Part shown: positions 9,004-18,094 of the stretch, in pieces
Position numbering within the stretch: position 1 is the first letter of the stretch
How the letters are laid out: each line of letters opens with the position of its first letter
Assembly: GCA_944342025.1 (NCBI GenBank)
Contig: CALVMD010000001.1
Location: forward strand, 62,001-126,000
DNA length: 64,000 bases
Direction of reading: 5' to 3'
Source of the DNA: an uncultured Clostridia bacterium
Lineage (GTDB): Bacteria > Bacillota > Clostridia > Christensenellales > Borkfalkiaceae
Notes under the pieces: model-generated
The model's input: only the letters and a program-made list of their open reading frames with translations
Databases searched by the model: none
What the model was told of the DNA's origin: nothing
Position numbers and translations under genes: made by a program

Positions 9004-10083
9004 ATGAAAAAGTACAACGTCGCCGTCATCGGCGCGACGGGCATGGTGGGACAGAGATTCTGCCTTCTGCTCGAAAATCACCCCTGGTTCAACGTGACCG
9101 CGCTCGCGGCATCCCCTTCTTCGGCGGGCAAGCGGTATGAAGATGCGGTCGCGGGGCGCTGGGCAATGACTTCGCCCATTCCCGAAAAGTTCAGGAACAT
9201 GACCGTCCTGAACGCGGAAACGGACGTGGATAAGATCGCCTCTTCGGCAGATTTCGTTTTCTGTGCGGTCAACATGAAAAAAGAGGAGATCCGCGCACTC
9301 GAAGAAACATACGCCAAAGCGGAAGTTCCCGTCATTTCCAACAACTCCGCGCACCGCGGCACGCCGGACGTCCCCATGATCATCCCCGAGATCAATCCCG
9401 AACACGCGGAGATCATCCGCGCACAGAGAAAGCGACTCGGCACCAGACGCGGCTTTATCGCCGTAAAGAGCAACTGCTCTCTGCAAAGCTACGTGCCCGC
9501 CCTGCATCCGCTCATGAAATACGGCGTAAAATGCGCGGCGGTCTGCACCTATCAGGCGATCAGCGGAGCGGGCAAAACGTTCGACCGCATGCCCGAGATC
9601 ATCGACAACGTGATCCCCTATATCGGCGGCGAAGAGGAAAAATCCGAATGCGAACCGCTCAAGATCTGGGGCCACATCGAGGGGGGCCATATCGTAAACG
9701 CCGTCTCGCCCAAGATCACCGCACAGTGTCTGCGCGTGCCCGTCTCCGACGGACATACGGCGGCGGTGTTCGTATCTTTCGACAAAAAGCCCGCAAAGGA
9801 AGAGATCTTAAAAGCCTGGGCAGATTTTTCGGGCGTGCCGCAGGGACTGAACCTTCCCAGCGCACCCAAACAGTTTTTACACTACTTCGAAGAAAATGAC
9901 CGCCCGCAGGCCAAACTCGACCGCATGCTCGAAAACGGCATGGCGGTGTCCGTCGGCAGGCTGCGCGAAGACATCCTCTTCGATTACAAATTCGTCTGCC
10001 TTTCGCACAACACGCTGCGCGGCGCGGCGGGCGGCGCGGTTCTGATGGCGGAACTTTTAGCGGCAAAGGGCTGGCTCGACTGA
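9004..10083 (+). CDS. asd: Aspartate-semialdehyde dehydrogenase, archaeal/fungal-type
   Basis: 359-360 aa. It reduces L-aspartyl-4-phosphate to L-aspartate semialdehyde with NADPH, the branch-point step to lysine, DAP, threonine and methionine. The NADP-binding loop GATGMVG is at residues 10-16 and the catalytic Cys lies in VKSNCSLQSY. The sequence and the NNSAHRGTPDVPMIIPEIN block fit the archaeal-type Asd branch (TIGR00978-like) rather than the E. coli branch. The start at 9004 has an AGGAG ribosome-binding site at 8991-8995; the frame is open further upstream only through the riboswitch. First gene of the lysine operon. Confidence 0.94.
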   Translation: MKKYNVAVIGATGMVGQRFCLLLENHPWFNVTALAASPSSAGKRYEDAVAGRWAMTSPIPEKFRNMTVLNAETDVDKIASSADFVFCAVNMKKEEIRALEETYAKAEVPVISNNSAHRGTPDVPMIIPEINPEHAEIIRAQRKRLGTRRGFIAVKSNCSLQSYVPALHPLMKYGVKCAAVCTYQAISGAGKTFDRMPEIIDNVIPYIGGEEEKSECEPLKIWGHIEGGHIVNAVSPKITAQCLRVPVSDGHTAAVFVSFDKKPAKEEILKAWADFSGVPQGLNLPSAPKQFLHYFEENDRPQAKLDRMLENGMAVSVGRLREDILFDYKFVCLSHNTLRGAAGGAVLMAELLAAKGWLD

Positions 10084-10132
10084 CACAAAAAAACGGTCCG
10101 ATGCGCGAAACCGATTTTAAGGGAGGACATTC

Positions 10133-11026
10133 ATGACAGGTTTTTTTAACGGCACGGCGACGGCCATGATCACCCCTTTTACAAGGGACGGCAGCGTCGA
10201 TTATAAATCGTTCGGCAAAATGATCGACTTCCAGATCGAAAACGGCACGGACGTCCTCGTCATTTTGGGAACGACGGGCGAACCCGCCACCATGACGGAA
10301 GAAGAAAAAGACGAAGTGATGCGCTTTTCCGTACAGAAGATCGCGGGGCGAGCCAAGATCGTATTCGGAAGCGGCTCCAACAGCACTGCCCACGCGGTAG
10401 AAGCGAGCAAAAAGGCGGAAAAGCTCGGCGCGGACGGTCTGCTCGTCGTGACCCCTTATTACAACAAATGCACGCAAAACGGCATTTACGAGTATTATAA
10501 AGCGATCTCCGACGCGGTGAACATCCCCATCATCTGCTACAACGTGCCGCCGCGCACGGGCGTAAACATTCTGCCCGCGACGATGGAAAAGATCGCCTCC
10601 CTTAAAAACATTGCGGGCGTGAAAGAGGCTTGCGGCAACATGGAGCAGATCTGTGAGACGGCGCGCCGCATCCGCGGAAAATGCGACCTGTATTCGGGCG
10701 ACGACAACCTGAATCTTCCCATCCTCGCCATCGGCGGCGCAGGGCTGATTTCAGTTGCCTCCAACATCATCCCGAAAGAGACCAAAATGCTCTACGACTT
10801 TATGCAGGCAGGAGATCTGAAATCGGCAAACGAGATACAGGACAAAATGTTGCCCGTGATCGACGCGATGTTTCTGGAAGTCAATCCCATCCCCGCGAAA
10901 GCCGCGGCGGAAATGGTCGGTCTCGGCGGCGGCATTCCCCGCCCGCCCCTGACGGAGCTCGAACCCGCGCACAAAGAGCAAATGCGCAAGACGCTCGAAA
11001 CGTTCGGGCTGAAACTTGTCAAATAG
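10133..11026 (+). CDS. dapA: 4-hydroxy-tetrahydrodipicolinate synthase
   Basis: 297 aa. It condenses pyruvate with aspartate semialdehyde in the first committed step to DAP/lysine. It is a TIM barrel of the DHDPS family, with the GTTGE loop at residues 46-50, the active-site Tyr136 (CYNVPPRTG) and the Schiff-base Lys164 (AGVKEACGN). The ribosome-binding site is GGGAGG. It lies 49 bp after asd and is controlled by the same riboswitch. Confidence 0.96.
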   Translation: MTGFFNGTATAMITPFTRDGSVDYKSFGKMIDFQIENGTDVLVILGTTGEPATMTEEEKDEVMRFSVQKIAGRAKIVFGSGSNSTAHAVEASKKAEKLGADGLLVVTPYYNKCTQNGIYEYYKAISDAVNIPIICYNVPPRTGVNILPATMEKIASLKNIAGVKEACGNMEQICETARRIRGKCDLYSGDDNLNLPILAIGGAGLISVASNIIPKETKMLYDFMQAGDLKSANEIQDKMLPVIDAMFLEVNPIPAKAAAEMVGLGGGIPRPPLTELEPAHKEQMRKTLETFGLKLVK

Positions 11027-11033
11027 CACGGAC

Positions 11034-11064
11034 AGAGCGTCCCGCGAAAAAGGCGGGACGCTCT
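11034..11064 (+). other. Intra-operon hairpin between dapA and dapB
   Basis: A perfect 12-bp stem (AGAGCGTCCCGC / GCGGGACGCTCT) with a 7-nt loop and no following T-run. It lies 8 bp after the dapA stop. It is not a typical terminator; mRNA stabilisation or processing is possible. Confidence 0.7.
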
Positions 11065-11085
11065 GCGAACCTTAAAGGAGGAGAT

Positions 11086-11838
11086 ATGATAAATATTTTG
11101 ATCAGCGGCATTTTCGGGCACATGGGCAGAAACGTCGCCGAACTTGTCGACGCGGACAAAGATACCAAACTGCTGTGCGGGGTAGACCTGAAAGCGGGCG
11201 AATCGTACGGCGCACCCGTATACGCCTCATTTAAGGACGTGACGGAAAAAGCGGATGCCGTGATCGACTTTTCGAGCGCCGCAAACCTGAAAAACGTGCT
11301 CGGCTATGCAAAGAGGACAGGCTGTTCCGTCGTCCTCGCCGCGACGGACTATACGGACGACGACCTGAAAGCGATCGAACAGGCGAGCCAAGAGATCGCC
11401 GTATTTAAAACGGCAAACCTCTCCGTCGGCGTGAATCTCCTGCAAAAACTGGTCAAAGAAGCTGCGGCTTTTCTCGGAGACGCCTTCGACGTCGAGATCG
11501 TCGAGAGACACCACAACCTGAAAAAGGACGCCCCTTCCGGCACGGCATACATGCTTGCCGAGAGCGTGAACGAGGCATTCGGGCAGCAAAAACATTATGT
11601 TTACGGGCGCAGCGGCATGGTCGGTGCGCGGGATAAAAAGGAAATCGGCATCCACGCCGTGCGCGGCGGCACGATTGTGGGCGAGCACGAAGTGATGTTT
11701 GCGGGAGAAGACGAGATCGTCACCATCTCGCACAGTGCGCGCAGCAAAAAAGTTTTCGCGGCAGGCGCCGTTACGGCAGCAAAATTCGTCGCGGGAAAGC
11801 CTGCGGGCAAATACGATATGCACGACGTGATCGGCTGA
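11086..11838 (+). CDS. dapB: 4-hydroxy-tetrahydrodipicolinate reductase
   Basis: 250 aa. It reduces the DapA product with NAD(P)H. The N-terminal nucleotide-binding motif is GIFGHMGRNV (residues 7-16, with F where G/A is usual), and the catalytic block ERHHNLKKDAPSGTA is intact. The start at 11086 has AAAGGAGG upstream. The open frame extends further 5' only through dapA and the intergenic hairpin. Last gene of the riboswitch-controlled operon; a terminator follows. Confidence 0.95.
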   Translation: MINILISGIFGHMGRNVAELVDADKDTKLLCGVDLKAGESYGAPVYASFKDVTEKADAVIDFSSAANLKNVLGYAKRTGCSVVLAATDYTDDDLKAIEQASQEIAVFKTANLSVGVNLLQKLVKEAAAFLGDAFDVEIVERHHNLKKDAPSGTAYMLAESVNEAFGQQKHYVYGRSGMVGARDKKEIGIHAVRGGTIVGEHEVMFAGEDEIVTISHSARSKKVFAAGAVTAAKFVAGKPAGKYDMHDVIG

Positions 11839-11854
11839 AAACATAAAGACGGCG

Positions 11855-11890
11855 AGCGCCCTCCGCATAACGCGGAGGGCGCTTTTATTT
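11855..11890 (+). terminator. Terminator of the lysine operon
   Basis: A 12-bp stem (11855-11866 with 11872-11883, loop ATAAC) followed by TTTTATTT, 16 bp after dapB. Confidence 0.88.
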
Positions 11891-11899
11891 GCCGCAGAT

Positions 11900-12793
11900 T
11901 CACTGCATTTCTTTATTGAAAAGTTTGAAAAATTCTTTTGTCGCGTAAGAGATCGGCTGGTTTTTGGGAAAGGCGACGCCGATAGACCGCGCGGGCAGCG
12001 CGGGTTCCGTTTTGATCTCGAACAAAGACTTTTCGTTGAGTTCGCGGCGGACATATTCTCTCGGCACACAGGCGATGCCCACGCCGTTTTGCGCGAGACG
12101 GATCATGAGTTCCAAACTGCCGCACTCCACTTCGGGATGCAGATGCACGCCGATCGAATGAGAAAAATTGATGATCGCCTTTCGCGTGACCGTATTCTGG
12201 TCGAGCATCAAAAGCGGATAATCGTGCATGGATTTGAGCGGCTGAACGTCTTCCGCAAGGGCGGCAAAATTCTTGTTGGCGACAAACGTATCGTGCAGCG
12301 GCATGATCGCGCCCGAAAGGTTGATGTCCTTGTCATCGACGGGAAGATTGAGAAACGCAATGTCGCACTTGCTATTTTTCAGAAGGTCGAGCGTCTCTGT
12401 CGTAATGCAATTGATGAGATTCAGCTTGACGGCGGGATATTTTTCGTGATACTCCGCGATCTTATCCAGAACGACGTACGAAAAAATCGTATCGGAAGCG
12501 CTGATGCGGATGGTTCCCGTCGCCGTCGAATTGATCTCTTTGAGCTTGTTTTCCGCCTCGTCCAGTTCCGCAAGAGCGCACGCCACGATATCGAAGATCT
12601 GTTTGCCGCCCTGTTCGGAAAGCTCCATCCCCCTGTGCGTGCGGTTGAACAGCGGAGTGCCGAGCTGTCCTTCAAGCTGTTTGATCGCCTGAGAGACCGC
12701 GGGCTGACTGATGAACAGCTCGTCTGCGGCGCGCGTGAGACTGCCGCACTTTGCAACCGTATAAAAGACCCTGTATAATTCCAGATTGACCAT
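11900..12793 (-). CDS. LysR-family transcriptional regulator
   Basis: 297 aa. The N-terminal winged HTH opens with the classic MVNLELYRVFYTVAKCGSLTRAA and contains the ISQPAVSQAIKQLE recognition helix. The C-terminal part (from about residue 90) is a type 2 periplasmic-binding-like effector domain. The start at 12793 is chosen because it gives the family-standard N-terminus; 16 more codons are open upstream. It lies 44 bp downstream of mnmE on the same strand. The effector and target genes are unknown. Confidence 0.9.
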   Translation of the reverse strand: MVNLELYRVFYTVAKCGSLTRAADELFISQPAVSQAIKQLEGQLGTPLFNRTHRGMELSEQGGKQIFDIVACALAELDEAENKLKEINSTATGTIRISASDTIFSYVVLDKIAEYHEKYPAVKLNLINCITTETLDLLKNSKCDIAFLNLPVDDKDINLSGAIMPLHDTFVANKNFAALAEDVQPLKSMHDYPLLMLDQNTVTRKAIINFSHSIGVHLHPEVECGSLELMIRLAQNGVGIACVPREYVRRELNEKSLFEIKTEPALPARSIGVAFPKNQPISYATKEFFKLFNKEMQ

Positions 12794-12837
12794 GCTTTCC
12801 CTTTCTCCGTAATTGATGTTTGCAGTTCGCTGCGCCG

Positions 12838-14175
12838 TCACTTTCCGACGCAGAATTTTGAAAAGATCTCGTTGATGATCTCTTCCGTAGCCGTTTTACC
12901 GCTGATCTCGCCCAATTTATCCCAAGCTGCTTTCAGATGCACGCCCAGAAGGTCGAGCGGCACGCCGCCGCAGAGAGAGACCGCCTCTTCAAGTTCCCGA
13001 AAAGCCGCCGACAATGCATCGTAATGCCGCTTTTCGATGAGGAATGCCGCGTCCGCGCGATAGCCGCCCATGCTCTTTTCCAGCATCATCTCTTTGAGAG
13101 CGCGGATATTTTCGCCCGTCTTCGCGGAAACGCGGATGTCGCAGACTTCCCCGCTGTCCCCCGCAAGGTCGGTCTTATTGGAAACGACGATCTTTGCCTT
13201 ATCGGCAAGTTTTTCGTAGATCTCCCTGTCCTCGGTGCTCATTTTTTCCGTGCCGTCGAGGACGAACAAAACGAGATCCGCCCCCTCTATGAGTGATTTA
13301 GCACGGGCGATGCCGATATTTTCGATCTCGTTTCCGCTCTCGCGGATGCCCGCCGTATCGAAAAGATTGAACCGCACGCCCGCGATCTCCAAACTCCCTT
13401 CCACCGCGTCGCGCGTAGTTCCGGGAACGGCGGAAACGATCGCCTTTTCGGTATTCAATAACGCGTTTAAGAGAGAACTTTTTCCCGTGTTCGGCCGCCC
13501 CGCAAGGACGACGTTGACCCCCTCCTTGACCTTGCTGCCCGTGCCGTATGTGGCAAGCATTCCGGAAAGTTCGTCTGCGACCGCCTGCATGCGGCTGCCG
13601 ATATCTTTTAAGTCGGTGTGCTCGATATCCTCTTCTGGGAAATCCATGTCCGCGTCGATCCCTGCGAGAAGTTCGGTGATCTCCGCCTGCATGGCATCGG
13701 CGCGCGCGCTGAGCTTTTCGCCGTAGAGCATATACCCCGCACGCACTTCCGCCTCGCTCTCGCCGTTGATCATGTCGATGAGTCCTTCCGCAGAAGATAA
13801 AGACAGTTTGCCGTTGAGGAACGCCCTCTTCGTAAATTCCCCCCTCTCCGCGGCCCTGCACCCGAGGGACAAAGCGCGGGACAAAACGCCGCGCGCGATG
13901 CTCGTGCCGCCGTGACAATGGAACTCCACCACGTCTTCACCCGTAAAAGAGTGCGGTGCGCGGAAAAATACGCACAGGCCGTAATCTTTGAACCCTTCCG
14001 CCACGATCTCGCCGGGGTACATGCGATACGGCTCAAAATCGGCAACTTTTGTCTTGCCGCTCGGCAAAAACATTTTTTCCGCCACGCAAAGGGGCGAATC
14101 GCCGCTCAGGCGGATGACTGCAACGCCGCCCCTGCCCGCCGGAGTCGAAACGGCGGCTATATTTTCGCTCTTCAT
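12838..14175 (-). CDS. mnmE: tRNA-modification GTPase MnmE (TrmE)
   Basis: 445 aa. With MnmG it installs the carboxymethylaminomethyl group on U34 of certain tRNAs. An N-terminal formyl-THF-binding domain (IAAVSTPAGRGGVAVIRLSG) is followed by an embedded G domain with G1 GRPNTGKS, G3 DTAG and G4 NKTD. The C-terminal catalytic motif C-x-G-K is present as CVGK. mnmG is not in the window. A consensus promoter lies directly upstream. Confidence 0.96.
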   Translation of the reverse strand: MKSENIAAVSTPAGRGGVAVIRLSGDSPLCVAEKMFLPSGKTKVADFEPYRMYPGEIVAEGFKDYGLCVFFRAPHSFTGEDVVEFHCHGGTSIARGVLSRALSLGCRAAERGEFTKRAFLNGKLSLSSAEGLIDMINGESEAEVRAGYMLYGEKLSARADAMQAEITELLAGIDADMDFPEEDIEHTDLKDIGSRMQAVADELSGMLATYGTGSKVKEGVNVVLAGRPNTGKSSLLNALLNTEKAIVSAVPGTTRDAVEGSLEIAGVRFNLFDTAGIRESGNEIENIGIARAKSLIEGADLVLFVLDGTEKMSTEDREIYEKLADKAKIVVSNKTDLAGDSGEVCDIRVSAKTGENIRALKEMMLEKSMGGYRADAAFLIEKRHYDALSAAFRELEEAVSLCGGVPLDLLGVHLKAAWDKLGEISGKTATEEIINEIFSKFCVGK

Positions 14176-14196
14176 ACAAACTCCTTCGTATTGTTC

Positions 14197-14225
14197 ATTA
14201 TAGCATACTCATCCCGAAAAGTCAA
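14197..14225 (-). promoter_or_regulatory. Sigma-A promoter of mnmE
   Basis: Minus strand TTGACT (14220-14225), 17-bp spacer, TATAAT (14197-14202), about 20 bp before the mnmE start. Confidence 0.85.
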
Positions 14226-14229
14226 CCTT

Positions 14230-14269
14230 CACAAAAAAGGCTCCCCGCCGACGCGGAAAGCCTTTTTTA
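14230..14269. terminator. Bidirectional terminator
   Basis: Inverted repeat AAAAAAGGCT-CCCCGC / GCGG-AAAGCCTTTTTT at 14232-14268, with A's on one side and T's on the other. It sits 7 bp after the stop of the zinc-ribbon gene. Confidence 0.8.
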
Positions 14270-14275
14270 TCTGCA

Positions 14276-14728
14276 TTAAACGAAATTAAACTGCAAGATG
14301 ATATTAGGAATCATATAGTAATACTCGTTCATCTCTTCGAAAAGCGCCAAGAAAACGACCACCCACAAAATCGCAAAAATGATTTGGACGATCACGCCGA
14401 TGAGTGCACCGATCCCCGCCTTTTTAGAAGAACGAGGCTTGGTGTCGCGCCATATCAAAAACAAGATCAGCCCGACAAGCGGAATAAAAAAGCCCAACAC
14501 GCCCCAGCCCGCGCTGCCGCTGTCATACTGCGGCTGCGGATACGGATACGGCGGCTGTCCGCCATACTGTCCGTTCTGCCCGTTATATTGTCCGGGCGCC
14601 CCTTGTCCGTTCGGTGCCTGACGGTCGGCCCCGCCCTGCGAAGAACTTGCCTGTTCTTTGCCGCAATACGGGCAAAAAGTATCGTTTTCGCCGATCTCTT
14701 TTCCGCAGTATTTGCAATACATTTTCAT
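14276..14728 (-). CDS. Zinc-ribbon membrane protein (paralogue 1)
   Basis: 150 aa. An N-terminal zinc-ribbon (CKYCGKEIGENDTFCPYCGK, two CxxC pairs) is followed by a Gly/Gln/Pro/Tyr-rich linker (residues about 27-75). Two hydrophobic segments then follow (about 77-95 and 105-130), separated by a charged loop with DTKPRSSKK. This architecture is common in Firmicutes and has no assigned function. It is the second of two paralogues 36 bp apart in one transcript. Confidence 0.85.
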   Translation of the reverse strand: MKMYCKYCGKEIGENDTFCPYCGKEQASSSQGGADRQAPNGQGAPGQYNGQNGQYGGQPPYPYPQPQYDSGSAGWGVLGFFIPLVGLILFLIWRDTKPRSSKKAGIGALIGVIVQIIFAILWVVVFLALFEEMNEYYYMIPNIILQFNFV

Positions 14729-14764
14729 ATCCTCCTAAATGATTAACCTTGCCGCCGGGTTTAT

Positions 14765-15235
14765 TCAGAGCGCACTGAAACTGACAAGCCCTAATATAGC
14801 GAACAAAAACACAAACATAAGGATCGCTGCGCCCACTCCCACGATGACGCTGATCAGCGCGCCCTTACCGCACATCCGTGCGCGGTTCGGATACTCGTCG
14901 TGCCAGACGAGGAACATGATCAGCCCGATAAGCGGGAAAAAGAATCCCAAAACGCCCCAACCGATGTTCGGCACATCCGGCGCGGGCTGACGGGCATAAG
15001 GCGGCATACTGCCGTAATTAGGCGGAGTATTGCCGTTGTGCGGGTTCGAATTTCCGTAAGGTGCGCCGCCGCCAAAACCTGAAAACGACGCATCCTCCGG
15101 CCCTTTCGGGCCGAAACCGCCCTCCCTCTCGGGCGGAATGCCGGACGCATTGTCTTCCGCCTGCAACACTTTACCGCAGTGCGGGCAAAACCGAGAATCC
15201 TCGGATATTTCTTTTCCGCAAAATCTACAAAACAT
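14765..15235 (-). CDS. Zinc-ribbon membrane protein (paralogue 2)
   Basis: 156 aa with the same layout as its neighbour: a zinc-ribbon with two CxxC pairs at residues 2-21, a Pro/Gly/Asn-rich linker, then two membrane segments beginning with the shared motif GWGVLGFFFPLIGLIMFLVW. The strong similarity of the membrane part to the adjacent gene shows a tandem duplication. First gene after a perfect consensus promoter. Confidence 0.85.
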   Translation of the reverse strand: MFCRFCGKEISEDSRFCPHCGKVLQAEDNASGIPPEREGGFGPKGPEDASFSGFGGGAPYGNSNPHNGNTPPNYGSMPPYARQPAPDVPNIGWGVLGFFFPLIGLIMFLVWHDEYPNRARMCGKGALISVIVGVGAAILMFVFLFAILGLVSFSAL

Positions 15236-15327
15236 ATTCTCTCCGCCTTGCCGGAAAAACGATTCTCTTCTTGCAAAGCAAAAAAAGAAGGGGGCCTTCT
15301 TTCGGCGTACAGCTCTATTACGTATTT

Positions 15328-15356
15328 ATTATAATATATATGCGTAAATGTGTCAA
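15328..15356 (-). promoter_or_regulatory. Perfect consensus sigma-A promoter
   Basis: Minus strand TTGACA (15351-15356), 17-bp spacer, TATAAT (15328-15333), driving the zinc-ribbon pair. Confidence 0.9.
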
Positions 15357-15436
15357 GTTATTTTTAAAATCCCGCGGTCGGGAACGAGCTTCGGATATTT
15401 CCCATACGCCCTTCCCGCCGCGGAGATCGCAATGTT

Positions 15437-17038
15437 TCAGTCTTTTTCTTCTTCCAGTTTTTTCCTGTCGATCTTGCCGATCAGATTGACGGGCAGCTTT
15501 TCGCGCAGAACAATCTTCTTCGGCACGGCGTAAGCGATCAGCTTTTCGCGGCACGCCCTTTCGATCTGCCCGATCAGCGCCGCACCGTCCGCGCCTTCGG
15601 CAGGCTCCACGTACAGTTTGACGACCTGTCCGCGCACGGGATCGTCCATACCGACGGCGCACGACTTTTTCACGCCCGCGACCGACTGCACCGCCGCCTC
15701 GATTTCCGAAGGATACACGGGCACGCCGCTTACCTTGATCATATTTTTGATCCGCTGTTTGAAAAAGAGGAACCCGTCCTCGTTCAGCCAACCGTAATCG
15801 CCCGTTTTCAGCCATTTGAGCCCGTCCACAGTTTCGAACGGAACGCTCTCTTCACCGAGATAGCCGAGCATGAACTGGTCGGTATGCAGCCAGATTTCCC
15901 CCACTTCTCCCGCCGACAGAATTTTCCCGTCTTTTACGATGCGCACCTGCGTTGCGGAGAGAGGATAACCGATGGAAGAAGGGCAATGACGGCGAATGGT
16001 ATTTACGAGGCACACGGTGACCGTTTCCGTCAGCCCGTAGCCGATATACATCTTCGCGCGGCTGCCGCCTTTTTCCAGCGCGGCGTCAAAATCGCGGACA
16101 AGGCTGTCCGGCACGCTGTCGCCGCCGACGTACACGTCTTTGAGCGCGGAGAGATCCCCTTCCGTAAAGTTCTTTTCGCCGAGCAGTTTCAAAAACATCG
16201 TGGGAACGCCCGTCAGGATATTCGCGCGTTCGCCGACGATCTGTTTTGCACTCCTTTTTGCGTCGAATTTGATGCACATGATGTTCGTCGCACGCATCAT
16301 CATGCACATATGCATGTTGATACACAGTCCGAACCCGTGAAAGATAGGCAGAACGTTATACAGCGCCGTATAGTTTTCGAGCGGTTCGCTCAAAAACTCC
16401 TCTGCCTTGGCGCAGAGGTTGTTGAACACAAAATTGTTGTGCGCGATGATCTTCGGCTCGCCCGTCGTGCCGCCGCTGGCGAGATAGACCGCAGGTTCGT
16501 CCCAGGCAAAGCGCACCGGCCGCGATTCCGCAGCGCCTCGGTCCTTGAGGTATTTTTCAAAGGGAATCCCGCCCCGCATCGTTCGCTTATTGGTCAATTT
16601 ATAATACAGTTTTGCCGCCGCCCCCATAAAATATCCGCAGCCGCTGACAAGAACGGGGACTGAAAACGCGGACGCGTCTCCCTTGTACAGATCGTACACA
16701 AAGAGAAGTTTGCTGTCCGTACGGTCGATGCTTTCGGAAAGTTTTTCGGGCGGGATGTACGGATGCACGAGATTGACGGCAACGCCCAGTTTGTTCGCGG
16801 CGTAAAAGGCGATGAGGGCCTGCGGAGAATTGGGGGCGCAGAGCGTGACCGTATCACCCTGTTTCAGGCCGTATTCCTCCGCAAGATTGTCCGCAAGTCG
16901 GTCGATGAGCGCGAAGATCTCGTCGAAGGTATACCTCTTTCCGTAAAAGGAAACGGCGGTCTGCACTTTTCTGTCCGCGATATTGGCTTTCGCCGCCTCG
17001 TACATGGAAAATTCGGGAAGAAGCTTTTCGTATTTCAT
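15437..17038 (-). CDS. AMP-dependent acyl-CoA synthetase/ligase (ANL superfamily)
   Basis: 533 aa. Members activate a carboxylic acid to an acyl-AMP and transfer it to CoA or a carrier. The phosphate-binding loop YLASGGTTGEPK, the GYGLTET motif, the TGDYGWLNEDG motif and the C-terminal catalytic Lys region (NLIGKIDRKK) are all present. The acid substrate cannot be determined. It begins 8 bp after a membrane acyltransferase gene, so the pair could make and use an activated acyl group. Confidence 0.88.
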   Translation of the reverse strand: MKYEKLLPEFSMYEAAKANIADRKVQTAVSFYGKRYTFDEIFALIDRLADNLAEEYGLKQGDTVTLCAPNSPQALIAFYAANKLGVAVNLVHPYIPPEKLSESIDRTDSKLLFVYDLYKGDASAFSVPVLVSGCGYFMGAAAKLYYKLTNKRTMRGGIPFEKYLKDRGAAESRPVRFAWDEPAVYLASGGTTGEPKIIAHNNFVFNNLCAKAEEFLSEPLENYTALYNVLPIFHGFGLCINMHMCMMMRATNIMCIKFDAKRSAKQIVGERANILTGVPTMFLKLLGEKNFTEGDLSALKDVYVGGDSVPDSLVRDFDAALEKGGSRAKMYIGYGLTETVTVCLVNTIRRHCPSSIGYPLSATQVRIVKDGKILSAGEVGEIWLHTDQFMLGYLGEESVPFETVDGLKWLKTGDYGWLNEDGFLFFKQRIKNMIKVSGVPVYPSEIEAAVQSVAGVKKSCAVGMDDPVRGQVVKLYVEPAEGADGAALIGQIERACREKLIAYAVPKKIVLREKLPVNLIGKIDRKKLEEEKD

Positions 17039-17046
17039 AAAATTCC

Positions 17047-18018
17047 TCAGAAGATCGAAGTCATGAGCGCAAAAAGCCCCATCAGGACGGGAATGACGAC
17101 CATATGCGCGACGAAGATGACGGCGGAATGCCGCCCGAGAAAACAGAAACCCTTATTCCAAGCCCCGTCCAAAGGCATGAGCGTATATTTCGCTGCCGTA
17201 TGATAATACGCCCTGCCGATGATGCCGCCGGCCAGGATCGCCGCGGCATACGGCAAAAGAGGAAAATAATCGGCGGAATAGCGTTCGAACTCGAAGCCGT
17301 TCAGATCGTTCAGATAGACAAAGACAGCGCGGAACAGATTTTCCGACAGGTCTCCGTCCGCAGCGATGTGCGATACAAAATGCGCCCCGCCTTCAAAGCT
17401 CAGATCGGCGCAGTAAACGAAGAAAAAGATGAGAAATCCGACCCCGACGGCGCCCGGAAAATAGCGCAGGATATTTTCCGCTTTTCGCGCGCGTCTGCCC
17501 TTTCCGAACAGCGGGACGACGGCTGAGACGGCGTTGTCCAAAAGCGCGTACATGAACACGCCGCAGGCGATCATATGGATAACGCCGAACAGGATGTGGG
17601 CGCCGTCGATGAAATTGTCATCGATCACGCCCGTCACTTCCGTGATCCCCCACGCGACGAGCGCCAGCGGGATGCACCGTCTGAAATTGCCGCGCGTGAG
17701 CGTACAGCTGATGCCGCTGAGGATAAAAAACGTAAAGATGACGACCATGCGCACCGTCACCCGAACTTCCCAAGACCAGTAACGCATCGCCGTGCGCCGC
17801 CATTCGGAAAACAGGCTCGTCCCCAGCATATTGTTGATGTCGGGCATCACGTCCCACAAGCAATACATAAAATGATCGAACACCATCAGAAGGACGCAAA
17901 CGCCCCTCAGAAAATCGATCTCCCAAAACCTGTCTCTCTTACGGCGGGAATAGCGCCCCACCATTGTCCTGAATCCCGCCGAACCCGCACGCTCGGCGTT
18001 GATACCGTCGATATACAT
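17047..18018 (-). CDS. HGSNAT/DUF1624-type membrane acyltransferase
   Basis: 323 aa. The segment FWEIDFLRGVCVLLMVFDH is the signature of the heparan-alpha-glucosaminide N-acetyltransferase catalytic family (DUF1624). About seven hydrophobic segments follow, with conserved loop residues. Members move acyl groups across or at the membrane. The start is uncertain. The promoter -10 lies only about 7 bp before the ATG at 18018, so that ATG would be leaderless; the ATG at 17964 (residue 19) is an alternative that still includes the whole domain. It is followed at 8 bp by an acyl-CoA synthetase. Confidence 0.8.
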   Translation of the reverse strand: MYIDGINAERAGSAGFRTMVGRYSRRKRDRFWEIDFLRGVCVLLMVFDHFMYCLWDVMPDINNMLGTSLFSEWRRTAMRYWSWEVRVTVRMVVIFTFFILSGISCTLTRGNFRRCIPLALVAWGITEVTGVIDDNFIDGAHILFGVIHMIACGVFMYALLDNAVSAVVPLFGKGRRARKAENILRYFPGAVGVGFLIFFFVYCADLSFEGGAHFVSHIAADGDLSENLFRAVFVYLNDLNGFEFERYSADYFPLLPYAAAILAGGIIGRAYYHTAAKYTLMPLDGAWNKGFCFLGRHSAVIFVAHMVVIPVLMGLFALMTSIF

Positions 18019-18025
18019 CCCTTTC

Positions 18026-18055
18026 AGTTTACCATTTTTCGGGTCGTTTTGTCAA
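18026..18055 (-). promoter_or_regulatory. Sigma-A promoter of the acyltransferase/synthetase pair
   Basis: Minus strand TTGACA (18050-18055), 18-bp spacer, TAAACT (18026-18031). Confidence 0.65.
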
Positions 18056-18067
18056 TGAACGCACAGT

Positions 18068-18094
18068 GAAAAAAGGACGCATCAGGCGTCCTTT
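18068..18094 (-). terminator. Terminator overlapping the end of the dus gene
   Basis: AAAGGACGC / GCGTCCTTT stem (18072-18080 with 18086-18094) followed, read leftward, by T's. It includes the last codons and stop of the dus gene. Confidence 0.75.
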
